NCBI RefSeq assembly: GCF_014651535.1
Contig: NZ_BMXB01000003.1
Span: forward strand, 172,940 to 236,939
Direction: 5' to 3'
DNA: 64,000 nt
Origin: Salinimicrobium marinum
Lineage (GTDB): Bacteria > Bacteroidota > Bacteroidia > Flavobacteriales > Flavobacteriaceae
Under the pieces are notes generated by a model, which saw nothing but the letters and a program-made list of their open reading frames with translations, did no database searches and was not told the origin of the DNA. Positions 8,447-18,885 of the stretch are shown piece after piece. The translations under genes were made by a program, and so were the position numbers. How positions within the stretch are numbered: position 1 is the first letter of the stretch; the number at the start of each line of letters is the position of its first letter.

Positions 8447-10867
8447 TTATTCTGTCTTTAAACTTTTTACCGGATTTTGTAATGCTGCTTTGATCGTCTT
8501 AAAACTGATCGTAAGTACTGCAATAACAGCTGAAAGCACTCCGGCGGCGATAAAAATCCAGATGTTAAGTTCAATTTTATAGGGGTACTCCTGAAGCCAT
8601 TTAGACATAAGCCACCAGGCAACGGGCGCAGCAATAAGAAAGCTGATGCCAACCAGTTTTAAAAAGTCCTTTGTCAACATTAAAGTAATGGTGGAGACAC
8701 TGGCACCTACTACTTTTCTTATTCCTATTTCTTTACGGCGCTGAGCAACAATGAGGAGTGAAATGGCAAACAGACCAATGCAACTTAAAACAATAGCGAT
8801 GATGGCACCACTGCTGATTATTGTGGTCATAGTACGTTCCCTTTTTAAAGTTCGATCAATATTTTCATCCAGAAAGGAACCTGTAAATTCGGCGTTGGGT
8901 TCAATTTTATTCCAGGCGGCTCGTATCTTTTCAAAGGAAGTTGTGGCATTCTTCGGAGAAACTTTTACGTAAGCATAGCGAGTACTCCGCTCAGGGTTTA
9001 GAAATAGCGTAATAGGTTCTATGGTGTTATCTAGATCCTGAAAATTATAATCCTTCACAACTCCAATGACAGAAAAGGATAGGGAATCATCCAGATAAAT
9101 ACGTGCATTCAGCGGATTTTCTTCCTGAATTGTACGTGCCATAGCTTCATTGATCACTACCGAAAGGCTGTCTGTGGCATACTTTCTGTCAAAAGATCTT
9201 CCTTGAATAACTTCCAATCCAATAGTTTCTGAGTAATCATAATCCACAAAGAGCATATTTGTATAGACGTTTCGACCTTTGTATTCAAATCCCAATACAC
9301 TGGTAGAACGGCTGCCATCTTTGCCCAGCCCCAGGATATTGTTTGCTGCCGTTATCTGCAGGATTCCGGGTTTATCCTCCAGTTCGTCCCGTAGTAGCTG
9401 CATAGTACGGGTATCGTTTTGTTTTCCGTTAAGTGCAAAGGCAACCACTTGTTCCTTGTTAAAACCTAAATCTTTGGTACGCATAAACTCTAATTGGTTA
9501 TGCAAAACAAACGTGCCGCTTATAAGCAGGATGGCAATGCCAAACTGCAGTACCATCAGGAAATCCCGCACCCTGTTTTTTCCTGATAATTTCAATTTTC
9601 CTTTTAAGGCTTGAATGGTGCCGAGTTTACTGAGAAGCAGTGCAGGGTAGCCTCCGGCAATCAGGGTTATTAAAAGCAAAACGAATATAAATCCGGTTAA
9701 AATTTCTGGAGTGGCAATAGAGGAAAATGTCGCTTGGGTATTGAAGAGGGTTTTGAAAGGATCCATCAGCGCAAGAGCAATCAGCATTCCCAGTGCTACA
9801 GAAATGATGAAAACCAGGATGCTTTCGCCCCAAAACTGGAAAAAGAGCTGTGATTTTCCTGCACCCAGGGTTTTGCGCATCCCAATTTCCCGCAGGCGTT
9901 GTGTGCTTTTCGCAATGCTCATATTGATGAAATTCACACTAGCGATGAAAATGATGAGGAACGAAATCCCTAACACTAGAAATGGCATTGTCTTGTTGGC
10001 TGTGGCAATCCCGTTTTTAAACTCTGCTAAAGAGATATCTGCAACAGGGAAAAGCCGGATTTGTATATAATTTCCTTCTGCATTAGGTTGTGCACCGTCC
10101 CGCTTGGCGGCTGCCATATCATCTGCATAATGTGCAACTGTAAAGGCTTCAGTAGATTTTTCAAATTGTTGGGGAGTAACACCTTTTGCAAGCTGCATAT
10201 AAACCTCATGGTTTTCCTTGTCCCAGTCTCCAATATTATCTGCGTATGAAAAGTCAGATTGATTGGTGAAATCCAAAGCCAAATCAAACTTAATGCTGCT
10301 TTGATCTGGCATATCCTCTATAATGGCCGAAACGGTAAACGGGCTTTCTTTTCCTTCTGTAATGACCCTTATTGATTCGCCCAAGACATCTGTATGTCCA
10401 AAAATTTTGTTGGCTGCAGCTTCTGAAATTGCAACAGAAGATTTTTTACCAATAGGATTGTTTTTCTCCCCTTTGATCGCTGGAAAACTGAAGATCGAAA
10501 AAAAATCAGGATCAACGTAGGCGGCTGTCATGGTTAATTGTTTGTCCCCGTTCAACACTAGAACGCCCCTGCCATTAAATCGGGTGATTTTCTCAACCCC
10601 CGGAACTTCCTCCTGAAGTGCCCCGGCAAAGGGAATTGATTTGGAAACATCCCCTTCAGGGCCATCTGGCAATTGATCGGTGGAATAAACCTGATAAATA
10701 CTGTCTTTATTTTCATGAAATTCGTCGTATGATAGCTGGAACAGCGCATACGTGCTCAGTAAAATAGCAACACCAAATGCTATTGTTAATCCAAGAATGT
10801 TTAAGGAAGTGAAGGTTAGGTTCTTCCACAGGTTCCTGAAGGCAATTTTGAGATAGTTTTTATTCAT
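8447..10867 (-). CDS. ABC transporter permease, MacB/FtsX type (array copy 3)
   Basis: An 806-residue permease starting MNKNYLKIAFRNLWKN. The FtsX motifs are RLREIGMRKTLGAG (middle) and RRKEIGIRKVVGAS (C-terminal), and the tail is NPVKSLKTE, with Lys in place of the Arg found in the other five. It has the same eight-helix layout with two periplasmic MacB-type domains. It is the most divergent copy by eye (KIAFRN rather than KIAWRN; KTLG and KVVG motif variants). It lies within the same-strand array, preceded by 31 bases and followed by 156 bases of spacer, so it is probably part of the common transcript. Confidence 0.92.
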   Translation of the reverse strand: MNKNYLKIAFRNLWKNLTFTSLNILGLTIAFGVAILLSTYALFQLSYDEFHENKDSIYQVYSTDQLPDGPEGDVSKSIPFAGALQEEVPGVEKITRFNGRGVLVLNGDKQLTMTAAYVDPDFFSIFSFPAIKGEKNNPIGKKSSVAISEAAANKIFGHTDVLGESIRVITEGKESPFTVSAIIEDMPDQSSIKFDLALDFTNQSDFSYADNIGDWDKENHEVYMQLAKGVTPQQFEKSTEAFTVAHYADDMAAAKRDGAQPNAEGNYIQIRLFPVADISLAEFKNGIATANKTMPFLVLGISFLIIFIASVNFINMSIAKSTQRLREIGMRKTLGAGKSQLFFQFWGESILVFIISVALGMLIALALMDPFKTLFNTQATFSSIATPEILTGFIFVLLLITLIAGGYPALLLSKLGTIQALKGKLKLSGKNRVRDFLMVLQFGIAILLISGTFVLHNQLEFMRTKDLGFNKEQVVAFALNGKQNDTRTMQLLRDELEDKPGILQITAANNILGLGKDGSRSTSVLGFEYKGRNVYTNMLFVDYDYSETIGLEVIQGRSFDRKYATDSLSVVINEAMARTIQEENPLNARIYLDDSLSFSVIGVVKDYNFQDLDNTIEPITLFLNPERSTRYAYVKVSPKNATTSFEKIRAAWNKIEPNAEFTGSFLDENIDRTLKRERTMTTIISSGAIIAIVLSCIGLFAISLLIVAQRRKEIGIRKVVGASVSTITLMLTKDFLKLVGISFLIAAPVAWWLMSKWLQEYPYKIELNIWIFIAAGVLSAVIAVLTISFKTIKAALQNPVKSLKTE

Positions 10868-10898
10868 TGCTGTTCTTATTTTGATTGATGATGATGTC

Positions 10899-13286
10899 TT
10901 ACTCCGTTCTTAAACTTTTTACCGGATTAGCGATGGCTGCTCTGATGGCCTGAAAACTTACTGTAGCAAAAGTTATTAATAAGGCTAAGACTCCTGCGAC
11001 AATGAATGTTTGCCAGTTCACCTGTATGCGGTATGCGAATTCCTCCAGCCATCTTTCGGATATCCAGTAAGCCAGGGGAAAAGCAATGAGTAATGCTATA
11101 AAAACAAGTTTTATAAAATCTGCTGAAAGCAGTCTGGTAATTCCCACAACACTGGCGCCCAGCACTTTTCGAATTCCTATTTCTTTGGTTCTTTGTTCGG
11201 CCGTAAATGCAGCAAGACCAAAGAGTCCCAGGCATGCTACAAAAATGGCCAGAATGGAAAATAACATGGCTATACGTGCTGTCTGCTGCTCAGAAGCATA
11301 TAACTTCTCCAGGTTTTTGTCTAGAAAAGTGTATTCAAAGGCAGAATCCGGGACAGTTTCTTTAAAGACCTTTTCAAATTTTTCGAGAGTCGCAGGTATA
11401 TCGGAGGAATTGAAGCGTAGCAGTAAAAATTTCTCATATTCCGAATTGTAATTATGGAAGGCGTAGGCACCTATAGGTTCATGCAATGAAGAAAAATTAA
11501 AATCTTCTACCACACCTCTTATATACGCATTGTTCCCCAGCTGCATATTAACTTTTTCACCAATGGCTTCTTCGGGGGTGAATCCTAAAAATTCTACAGC
11601 TTGCCTGTTCAGCACAACATCTGTTAAACTATCTCCTTCGGCTTTAACAGCAGGCAATGTTTGTCCTGCAAGCATTTGTAATTTCAGAACTTCAGTAGTA
11701 GATGCCTCTGCTTTATTTGTCTTGATGTTGGTACTCCCATTGGTTGCATTGTCCTTATACAAGGAACGACCGCTAACGTCTACTCCCGGGAAACCCTGTG
11801 CCATACTTACTTCGGAAACTTCGGGCAGGACTTTAAAATTATTCATTATAGTATTTTTATTCCCTCCTGAATGAGCAGCCATAGTGGATATTGCAATCAC
11901 GTTTTCCGGGTTGTAACCAAGATTTTTGTTCCTGATGAATTCCATTTGATTATGAATTACCAGTACACTAATGATCAAAATAATGGAAACAGAAAATTGT
12001 GTCACGACTAGTCCTTGCCTGATGACGGAAGCAATACTTCCTTTACTGCTAGAGGAATACATTGCTTTCCTGGGGGTGAAACGGGATAAATACAATGCCG
12101 GATAGGAGCCTGCTACAAGCGTGGTAAGAATCCAAATTGCTATAAAGGCCATAAAAAATTGAAATGAAAAAATGATATTGAAGTTGAGGTTTTGCCCGGT
12201 GATATTATTAAATACCGGAATTACCAGGATAGAAAGGATAGTACCCAATAAAATCGCCACAAAAGTTATAAAACCAGTTTCTATGTAAAACCTTAAAATA
12301 AGTGCTTTTCTCGAAGCACCCAAAGTCTTGTTGATACCTACATCCTTTGTTCTCTTTTGAGAACGGGCTGTGGTAAGATTCATATAGTTAATACAGGCAG
12401 TTAACATTATTATAAGTGCCAGTAATGAAAGGTTTCGGATCTCAGTAATACTTCCATTTCTAGAACTATAAGAATCGGTAATTCCGGCGGAATAGAGATG
12501 AATTTTAGCAAGAGGCTGTAACGTAAAAGAATACCATTGATCTTCCGGAGCCATTTCTTTGTCTAATATGTGCTGAATTTTCTGCTCCGTATCTGAAGGA
12601 ATAGTAGAGGGAGACAGGAGAAAATAAGTTTCAAAACTGGCATTGCCCCAGCTAGGGTTTTTTGAAAAATTGGTAGTACTGAAGGAGGCTATCACATTAG
12701 CATCAAACGTGCTGTTTTCGGGAAGATCTTCAAAGACACCGGTAACTTCCAGCGTTTTGTCATTATCCACTATAATGGTTTCTCCAACAGGATTTCTGTT
12801 GCCAAAGTACTTCGTAGCAGCACTTTTGGAGAGGAGGGTGGTATTAGGCCGGTCAATGGGAGAAACAGGATTTCCGTAAACGTAATCCACCTCAAAGATA
12901 TTTAGGATCTCAGGATCACTCCAATATAGACCTGTTTCCACAAAATCCTGCTCATTGGCCTGAATAAAAGCTGATCCGCCAAAGTCATGCTTTAATAATC
13001 GGGCAGTTTTTTCTACTTCAGGAATGGATTGTTTAACTGCCGGAGCAAGTGCAGCAGGTACGCTAGCCCAGGTTTCTTCTCCGTGGTTGCCCTCCCTGTG
13101 TAGAAGAACGCGGTAAATATTCTCTTTTTTGGCATACATCTGGTCAAAACTCTTTTCCCGTACAATGAACATAAAGAGCAAAATGCTAATGGCAAGTCCC
13201 ATTGACAAACCAAGAATATTTATTACCGAGAAAGTGCCATCCGATTTTAAATTCCTCCACGCGACTTTAAGATAGTTTTTCAACAT
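10899..13286 (-). CDS. ABC transporter permease, MacB/FtsX type (array copy 4)
   Basis: A 795-residue permease if started at the ATG at 13286 (MLKNYLKVAWRNLKSD), which matches the N termini of the five sister proteins. The open frame extends 70 codons further upstream, but that stretch overlaps the end of the next permease gene and does not look like protein, so the short start is chosen. The FtsX motifs are KRTKDVGINKTLGAS in the middle, where Asn-Lys replaces the usual Arg-Lys, and RTKEIGIRKVLGAS at the C terminus; the tail is NPVKSLRTE. Two periplasmic domains and about eight helices are present, as in the family. Confidence 0.93.
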   Translation of the reverse strand: MLKNYLKVAWRNLKSDGTFSVINILGLSMGLAISILLFMFIVREKSFDQMYAKKENIYRVLLHREGNHGEETWASVPAALAPAVKQSIPEVEKTARLLKHDFGGSAFIQANEQDFVETGLYWSDPEILNIFEVDYVYGNPVSPIDRPNTTLLSKSAATKYFGNRNPVGETIIVDNDKTLEVTGVFEDLPENSTFDANVIASFSTTNFSKNPSWGNASFETYFLLSPSTIPSDTEQKIQHILDKEMAPEDQWYSFTLQPLAKIHLYSAGITDSYSSRNGSITEIRNLSLLALIIMLTACINYMNLTTARSQKRTKDVGINKTLGASRKALILRFYIETGFITFVAILLGTILSILVIPVFNNITGQNLNFNIIFSFQFFMAFIAIWILTTLVAGSYPALYLSRFTPRKAMYSSSSKGSIASVIRQGLVVTQFSVSIILIISVLVIHNQMEFIRNKNLGYNPENVIAISTMAAHSGGNKNTIMNNFKVLPEVSEVSMAQGFPGVDVSGRSLYKDNATNGSTNIKTNKAEASTTEVLKLQMLAGQTLPAVKAEGDSLTDVVLNRQAVEFLGFTPEEAIGEKVNMQLGNNAYIRGVVEDFNFSSLHEPIGAYAFHNYNSEYEKFLLLRFNSSDIPATLEKFEKVFKETVPDSAFEYTFLDKNLEKLYASEQQTARIAMLFSILAIFVACLGLFGLAAFTAEQRTKEIGIRKVLGASVVGITRLLSADFIKLVFIALLIAFPLAYWISERWLEEFAYRIQVNWQTFIVAGVLALLITFATVSFQAIRAAIANPVKSLRTE

Positions 13287-13324
13287 AATTTTCTTCTTTA
13301 GTTCCCCTTCTGGGTTAGGGGCTT

Positions 13325-15694
13325 TTATTCCGTTCTTAAACTTTTTACAGGGTTTGCTATTGCGGCTTTGATAGCTTGGAAGCTTACGGTTAACATAGCT
13401 ATTAATATCACCAAAAAACCTACTGCCAGAAAAACCCACCATTCTACCCCAATGCTGTAAGAATAGCTCTGCAACCATTTTTCCATGGCATACCAAGCAA
13501 TAGGTGAAGCTATACAGAAAGCAACCAAAACGAGCTTGAGGAAATTCCGGGATAAAAGGGTCACTATCCCCAAGGTACCTGCTCCCATTACCTTACGGAT
13601 ACCAATTTCTTTGATACGGTTTCTAGCGATATACGTAGCTAGTCCAAACAAGCCTAGGCAAGAAATAAAGACGGTTAATGCGGCAAATAAAGCTGCCAAT
13701 GAAGCGGTTTGTTGAACAGATTCGAACTTTTTGGCATAAGCCTCATCTACAAAATGATACTCAAAAGGAAATTCCGGATTATACTTTTTAAAAATTCCTT
13801 TTGCAAGTGCTAAATCTTCAGCTATAGTATTCCCCGGGTTCAATTTAATATGAAGCACTCCAAACCAGCTTGATGGTCCATTTATCATCATGGGTTCAAT
13901 GGGGTCGTAAGGAGATTCTATAATAAAATCTTTGATAACCCCTACTACAGTTTTATTTTGATCTCCCTGCGTGATTACTGTACCTATAGGATCTTCCAAG
14001 CGCATCCTATCCACAGCAGTTTCGTTCAGCAAAACAGCCGTACTATCTGATGGAAAATCATGTATATTAATATCGCGTCCTTCCACTAATTCCACACCCA
14101 TCACATTTGCAAAATCTGCATCGGCACTCATTATGATAAAATCCAGCATTTTATCTTCTTCGGTGCTTCCCTTCCAAGTAAACCCCCAGCTATCACTATA
14201 CCTTTGGGTTACAGGGCTAAGTGTTTTGGTCACCGCAGTAGCGGCTCCACTTGAAAGAAGCTCTTGTTTTATGAGCTCATAATTTTCACGTATATCACCC
14301 TCTAAAAAAGTATAAATTAAATTGTTCTTATTATAGCCCATATCCCTTTGCTGCGCATAATTGATCTGGCGATTGATGATAATGGTGCATATGATGAGTA
14401 TTATGGCAAATGAGAACTGTAAAACAACAAGTACCTTTCTGGGTGTTAATATCGATGTGGAGGAATTCATAGTTCCTTTTAAAACCTTTATAGGTTTAAA
14501 TGATGATAAAAAAAATGCAGGATAACTTCCAGCAAGAATCCCGGTGAACAGCATAAAACCTAAAAAAGTCAACCAAAATTGAATACTTGAATAATCTATA
14601 TATAATTCTTTGTTGACCAACGTGTTAAAGGGGTGTAGGCTTAGTTGCACGAGAATCAATCCTAAAACACCAGCTACAAAAGCAATCATTGTACTCTCAC
14701 CCAGAAACTGAAAAATTAGATTCCTTTTAGGGGCTCCTGCCACTTTTCGTATTCCTACCTCCCTGGCACGCTTTTCACTTTGTGCGGTACTTAAATTCAT
14801 AAAATTGATGCAAGCAATGAGTAGTATAAGAATGCCCACCACAGTAAATAATCGTACGGTCACAATTCTTCCATCCACTAACTGGCCATTTTCGCTTTTG
14901 GAATACAAATGAAGCTTATATAAAGGCCAGCTGAAAACCTCGGTAGAAGAAGGGTTGCCTGAATCTTTTGTATGATCTATGTTGATATTTTGCACACGTT
15001 TATCAAAAGAAGCTTGGGAAGCAACGTTATTTAACTGTACATATGTTTCTACTGAATTGTTGCCCCAGTAACTATCGTCCCATCCACGTGTTTTCATGTA
15101 GCTCCATGGTAGAAGATAATCAAAATCGAATTGGGTATTATTTGGTAAATCGGTTAAAACACCAGTTACTTTAAAAACATCTGACTGATCTACGGTTATA
15201 TTTTTTCCTATAGCTTCTTCGGCACCAAATAATTTTAGGGCCAAGTTTTCTGTTATAACTATACCGGAAGGTTCATTTAGAACAGTTGAAATATTTCCTT
15301 TCAGGAGCGGAAAAGAAAACATTTTTAAAAATCCCGTATCTGTAATATATCCTTCAGCCTTAAACTTTTTGTTGCCCACGCCCAGCCAAAATTCTTCACT
15401 TGAAATTCGGGCTACATTCTCCACTTCAGGATAATCCTGATTTAAAGTTTTGCCCAGAATTTTAGGAGTAGTTCCCCAAGCCCATGGTTCTCCATTAAAA
15501 TTGTCCCGGTTATACATTCGATAAATACTATCTCCATTTTCGTGAAACCTATCGTAACTAATCTCGTTCTGTACCCAAAGCAAAACGAGTAAAGCACTTG
15601 CCATACCTACAGCTAACCCACCTATGTTAATAGCCGAAAACCCCTTTCTTTTCCAGATATTCCGCCATGCTATTTTAAAGTAATTCTTGATCAT
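13325..15694 (-). CDS. ABC transporter permease, MacB/FtsX type (array copy 5)
   Basis: A 789-residue permease starting MIKNYFKIAWRNIWKRKG. The middle FtsX segment carries KRAREVGIRKVAGAPKRN and the C-terminal one RIKEIGIRKVMGAG; the tail is NPVKSLRTE. The membrane topology and the two periplasmic domains are as in the other copies. It is separated from copy 4 by 38 bases, and from copy 6 by 58 bases that contain a small hairpin element (15714-15738). No lesion is seen. Confidence 0.93.
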   Translation of the reverse strand: MIKNYFKIAWRNIWKRKGFSAINIGGLAVGMASALLVLLWVQNEISYDRFHENGDSIYRMYNRDNFNGEPWAWGTTPKILGKTLNQDYPEVENVARISSEEFWLGVGNKKFKAEGYITDTGFLKMFSFPLLKGNISTVLNEPSGIVITENLALKLFGAEEAIGKNITVDQSDVFKVTGVLTDLPNNTQFDFDYLLPWSYMKTRGWDDSYWGNNSVETYVQLNNVASQASFDKRVQNINIDHTKDSGNPSSTEVFSWPLYKLHLYSKSENGQLVDGRIVTVRLFTVVGILILLIACINFMNLSTAQSEKRAREVGIRKVAGAPKRNLIFQFLGESTMIAFVAGVLGLILVQLSLHPFNTLVNKELYIDYSSIQFWLTFLGFMLFTGILAGSYPAFFLSSFKPIKVLKGTMNSSTSILTPRKVLVVLQFSFAIILIICTIIINRQINYAQQRDMGYNKNNLIYTFLEGDIRENYELIKQELLSSGAATAVTKTLSPVTQRYSDSWGFTWKGSTEEDKMLDFIIMSADADFANVMGVELVEGRDINIHDFPSDSTAVLLNETAVDRMRLEDPIGTVITQGDQNKTVVGVIKDFIIESPYDPIEPMMINGPSSWFGVLHIKLNPGNTIAEDLALAKGIFKKYNPEFPFEYHFVDEAYAKKFESVQQTASLAALFAALTVFISCLGLFGLATYIARNRIKEIGIRKVMGAGTLGIVTLLSRNFLKLVLVAFCIASPIAWYAMEKWLQSYSYSIGVEWWVFLAVGFLVILIAMLTVSFQAIKAAIANPVKSLRTE

Positions 15695-15713
15695 ACTATA
15701 TTTCTTTTAATAT

Positions 15714-15738
15714 CTCACAGGTTTCCATAACCTGAGAG
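15714..15738. repeat. short REP-like hairpin between permease genes
   Basis: CAGGTT at 15718-15723 pairs with AACCTG at 15729-15734 around a five-base loop, and the flanking CTC/GAG (15714-15716 and 15736-15738) can extend the stem across one mismatch. It is followed by AGGTCT. The motif (palindromic AGGTTT/AAACCT next to AGGTCT) resembles the element at 18886-18963, so both may belong to one intergenic hairpin family. It lies between same-strand genes of the operon and has no T-tract on the minus strand, so it is more likely an mRNA-processing or REP-type element than a terminator. Confidence 0.45.
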
Positions 15739-15752
15739 GTCTGGAGGATGGA

Positions 15753-18107
15753 TTATTCCGTTCTTAAACTTTTTACAGGATTGGCAATGGCGGCTTTGAT
15801 GGCCTGGAAGCTGACGGTTAATAGGGCGATAAATATGGCCGCCAGACCCGCAAAAGCAAATACCCACCAATTTATGGAAATGCGGTAGGCAAAACTTTGC
15901 AGCCAGTTGTCCATGAACCACCACGCCAATGGAACGGCCAGTATGATGGCAATCAAAACAAGTCGAATGAAATCCTTAGATAAGAGACTGATAATTCCGG
16001 GAACACTTGAGCCCAAAACCTTGCGAACTCCTATTTCTTTCCGACGCTGTTCTGCGGTATAAGCAGAAAGCCCAAAAAGTCCCAGGCATGAAATCAAAAT
16101 TGCCAGAAATGCAAAGATCTGTGATAGGTTCCCCATTAACTGTTCACTTTTAAACCGGGCATTAAAATCATCGTCTAAAAAACTGTATTCAAACGGAAAC
16201 CCGGGATTGTAGATAGTTAAAGTGGCTTTTAGTTTATCAAGAATCTCGGTAGTAGCATATTCAGGATTTGTTTTTATATACATATACTGTGCTTCCGAGG
16301 GTGAATTAAAAAACATAACTGGGTCGCTATTGGCATACATGTCACCATATAAATAATCATTGACTACACCAATTACAGTGTAAATATCGCCCCATCTATC
16401 AATTCTTTTCCCTATCGCACTACCTTCTCCCATAAGCTTTGCAAATGATTCTGTAATTATAGTATTGAGACTATCATTTTCTACAGCCGTATTAAATCCA
16501 CTACCTTCTTTAAAAGTGATACCTGTAGTTTTCATAAAATGAGAATTCACGTATCTGTAAGAGACCAAGATTTCTTCGGTATTTGTGCCACCTTTCCACT
16601 TTAAACCAGATCCATTATTACCTCCAGATAAGGCGTGGGAATTTGTTAGCCCTACACTTTTAACCATTCCAGAAGCCGTGAGAGTTTGTTGTAACGGATC
16701 AAAATTTTTAATAATCTCACCATTAACGGGAAGTTCGATCAGATTTTCTTTGTCCATCCCCAAATCCCGATTTTTCACGTGTTGTACCTGCTGGTAAACG
16801 ATAATTGTACAAATTATAAAGACTATGGACACTACAAATTGGGTGACCACAAGCCCTTTTCTTATAAAACCGGAGCTTCCCGCTTGCCTGCGACTGCCTT
16901 TTAGAACATCAACAGGTTTAAAAGAAGAGAGGTAAAATGCCGGATAAAGACCTGCAAAAATTCCGCATATAATAGTAATACCTAATAGGGAAAGAAAGTG
17001 TACAGGTTCATCGATCCCCAGCGTTAGCTGTTTGTCTATAAGATTATTAAATAATGGCAGTATCAGTTTTAAAAGAGCAACACTCAGTACAGCAGCAAGA
17101 ATAGAGGTAAGGAAGGCTTCTGCTAAAAATTGATAGATCAACTGCCTTTTACCAGATCCCAGTGTTTTTCGCACACCCACCTCATTAGCCCTCTTTTCAC
17201 TTCTTGCAGTCGCCAGGTTCATAAAATTGATACACGCTATAATCAGGATAATTATGGCAATAAGGCTGAATAGCTGAACATACTCTATACGTCCCCCAAC
17301 TATTTTCCCATCTTTAAAATCAGATCGCAGATGCCAGTCATTTGCGGCATGCAGAATGGCATGTGTGTCGTAATCTTCCGTTTTTGTAGGAAGAATCTGC
17401 TTTACTTTTTCATTAACCGTTTCAAAATCTGCACCGGGGGTTAATTTGACAAAGGTATCTGCAAAATTGTTTTCATAGCCTTGCGTCCATTCTTTTCCTG
17501 CTGTAAAACGTTCAAATGGAGCTAGCCATTTAAATTGAAAAGTGGAATTTTCGGGCAAATCTTTTACAACACCAGTCACTAAATAATTTTCTGTTTTATT
17601 TATCTGGACTATTTGTCCCAAAGCTTGTTGGTGTTTGCCAAATAGCAAAGCTGCCGTCTTTTGGGATAGTACCATCCCATTTTTATTCTTAAAAGCCTTT
17701 TTTGCAGAACCCTCCAGGAAATGCAGTCCATAGATATCAAAAATATCAGCATCGGCAAACGCACCGAGTTGGTTTAGTCCCTGGTCACCGGAAGCAAACA
17801 TAAAGTTGGTAGTAAACAACCGGGCTGCTTTTGAAATTTCGGGGATTTCTTCTTTTAGTGCAGCAGCTAAAGGTCCCGGGGTGGAATAAAATGTACGCCA
17901 CTCCCCATCATATTTTTGATTGGTAGGCACATAATGCACCAGGTTCTTATCCACAATGTCCTTATCAAAATTAACCTCATCTTCTACCCAAAGAAGAATA
18001 AGGCTAGCAGTTGTAATGCCAATGACAAGACCAAAGATATTGAGTGCACTATATCCTTTCTTTTTCCAGAGGTTCCTCCATGCCATTTTAAAGTAATTCC
18101 TGATCAT
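15753..18107 (-). CDS. ABC transporter permease, MacB/FtsX type (array copy 6, promoter-proximal)
   Basis: A 784-residue permease starting MIRNYFKMAWRNLWKKKG, the first of the six in transcription order, 36 bases after the proximal ATPase gene. The middle FtsX motif is RANEVGVRKTLGSGKRQL and the C-terminal one RRKEIGVRKVLGSS; the tail is NPVKSLRTE. Helices lie near residues 20-40, across about 275-425 and over the last 130 residues, with two periplasmic MacB-type domains. Its position next to the ATPase makes it the most likely primary partner of that subunit, but all six copies keep the same cytoplasmic FtsX motifs and could share it. Confidence 0.93.
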   Translation of the reverse strand: MIRNYFKMAWRNLWKKKGYSALNIFGLVIGITTASLILLWVEDEVNFDKDIVDKNLVHYVPTNQKYDGEWRTFYSTPGPLAAALKEEIPEISKAARLFTTNFMFASGDQGLNQLGAFADADIFDIYGLHFLEGSAKKAFKNKNGMVLSQKTAALLFGKHQQALGQIVQINKTENYLVTGVVKDLPENSTFQFKWLAPFERFTAGKEWTQGYENNFADTFVKLTPGADFETVNEKVKQILPTKTEDYDTHAILHAANDWHLRSDFKDGKIVGGRIEYVQLFSLIAIIILIIACINFMNLATARSEKRANEVGVRKTLGSGKRQLIYQFLAEAFLTSILAAVLSVALLKLILPLFNNLIDKQLTLGIDEPVHFLSLLGITIICGIFAGLYPAFYLSSFKPVDVLKGSRRQAGSSGFIRKGLVVTQFVVSIVFIICTIIVYQQVQHVKNRDLGMDKENLIELPVNGEIIKNFDPLQQTLTASGMVKSVGLTNSHALSGGNNGSGLKWKGGTNTEEILVSYRYVNSHFMKTTGITFKEGSGFNTAVENDSLNTIITESFAKLMGEGSAIGKRIDRWGDIYTVIGVVNDYLYGDMYANSDPVMFFNSPSEAQYMYIKTNPEYATTEILDKLKATLTIYNPGFPFEYSFLDDDFNARFKSEQLMGNLSQIFAFLAILISCLGLFGLSAYTAEQRRKEIGVRKVLGSSVPGIISLLSKDFIRLVLIAIILAVPLAWWFMDNWLQSFAYRISINWWVFAFAGLAAIFIALLTVSFQAIKAAIANPVKSLRTE

Positions 18108-18143
18108 AACTGCTTCGTTTTTTGATTGATGATGATGTGGTTT

Positions 18144-18827
18144 TTAAGCATTGACCAAGATATTCTCCGTGACCTTCTCCCCATCAAGCATCCTGATGAT
18201 GCGGTGGCTGAATTTTGCGTCATGCTCGCTGTGGGTGACCATGATGATGGTGGTTCCGGCTTCGTTCAATTCGGTGAGCAGGTCCATCACCTCGTTTCCG
18301 TTGCTGCTATCAAGGTTACCGGTGGGTTCATCGGCAAGGATCAGTTTCGGGTTATTGACCACAGCCCGGGCAACGGCAACCCTTTGCTGCTGACCTCCCG
18401 AAAGCTGCTGCGGAAAATGTTTCCGGCGGTGCATGATCTGCATCTTTTCCAGAACCTCGTGCACCCTGGCTTTCCTGTCAGCAGGTCTTACGCCAGTATA
18501 AATCAACGGAAGTTCCACATTTTCAAAAACAGTCAGTTCGTCAATGAGGTTAAAACTCTGGAATACGAAACCAATATTGTGTTTCCTCAAATTGGCCCTT
18601 TTGCGCTCGTTAAAACCGGCAACTTCAATTCCGTTAAAGATAAAGCTGCCTCCATCCGGATCGTCCAGAAGCCCGAGGATATTGAGCAAAGTTGATTTTC
18701 CACATCCTGAAGGCCCCATTACAGCCACGAATTCCCCTTGTTTCACTTCAAAAGAAAGTTTGTTTAGGGCGATGGTCTGAACCTCTTCGGTTCGGTAGTA
18801 TTTTTCAAGTTCGGTAATTTTTATCAT
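18144..18827 (-). CDS. ABC transporter ATP-binding protein, LolD/MacB type (first ATPase of the operon)
   Basis: A 227-residue ATPase with Walker A GPSGCGKST, Q-loop FVFQSFNLIDEL, the canonical signature LSGGQQQRVAVARA, Walker B LILADEPTGNLD and switch His in THSEHD. It starts MIKITELEKYYRTEEVQT and is full length for the family. It lies between the membrane-fusion gene (214 bases upstream, with a hairpin element in the gap) and the first permease (36 bases downstream). Together with the TolC-like protein these make the parts of a MacAB-TolC-type tripartite pump, except that ATPase and permease are separate polypeptides, as is usual in Bacteroidetes. Confidence 0.95.
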   Translation of the reverse strand: MIKITELEKYYRTEEVQTIALNKLSFEVKQGEFVAVMGPSGCGKSTLLNILGLLDDPDGGSFIFNGIEVAGFNERKRANLRKHNIGFVFQSFNLIDELTVFENVELPLIYTGVRPADRKARVHEVLEKMQIMHRRKHFPQQLSGGQQQRVAVARAVVNNPKLILADEPTGNLDSSNGNEVMDLLTELNEAGTTIIMVTHSEHDAKFSHRIIRMLDGEKVTENILVNA

Positions 18828-18885
18828 TGGTTCATTTTTATACTTCTTTATATTTTTTAATTGGAGTTTCTTTTTTTTTTCCAGT

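Noticed and set aside
13287..13496. 70-codon N-terminal extension of permease copy 4
   Set aside because: It overlaps the 3' end of copy 5, its composition is not membrane-protein-like, and the internal ATG at 13286 matches all sister proteins.
3440..18107. Many long open frames on the opposite strand of the permease genes
   Set aside because: They are antisense shadows of highly coding minus-strand genes; none has a recognisable domain, and their predicted proteins change composition with the codon phase of the real gene.
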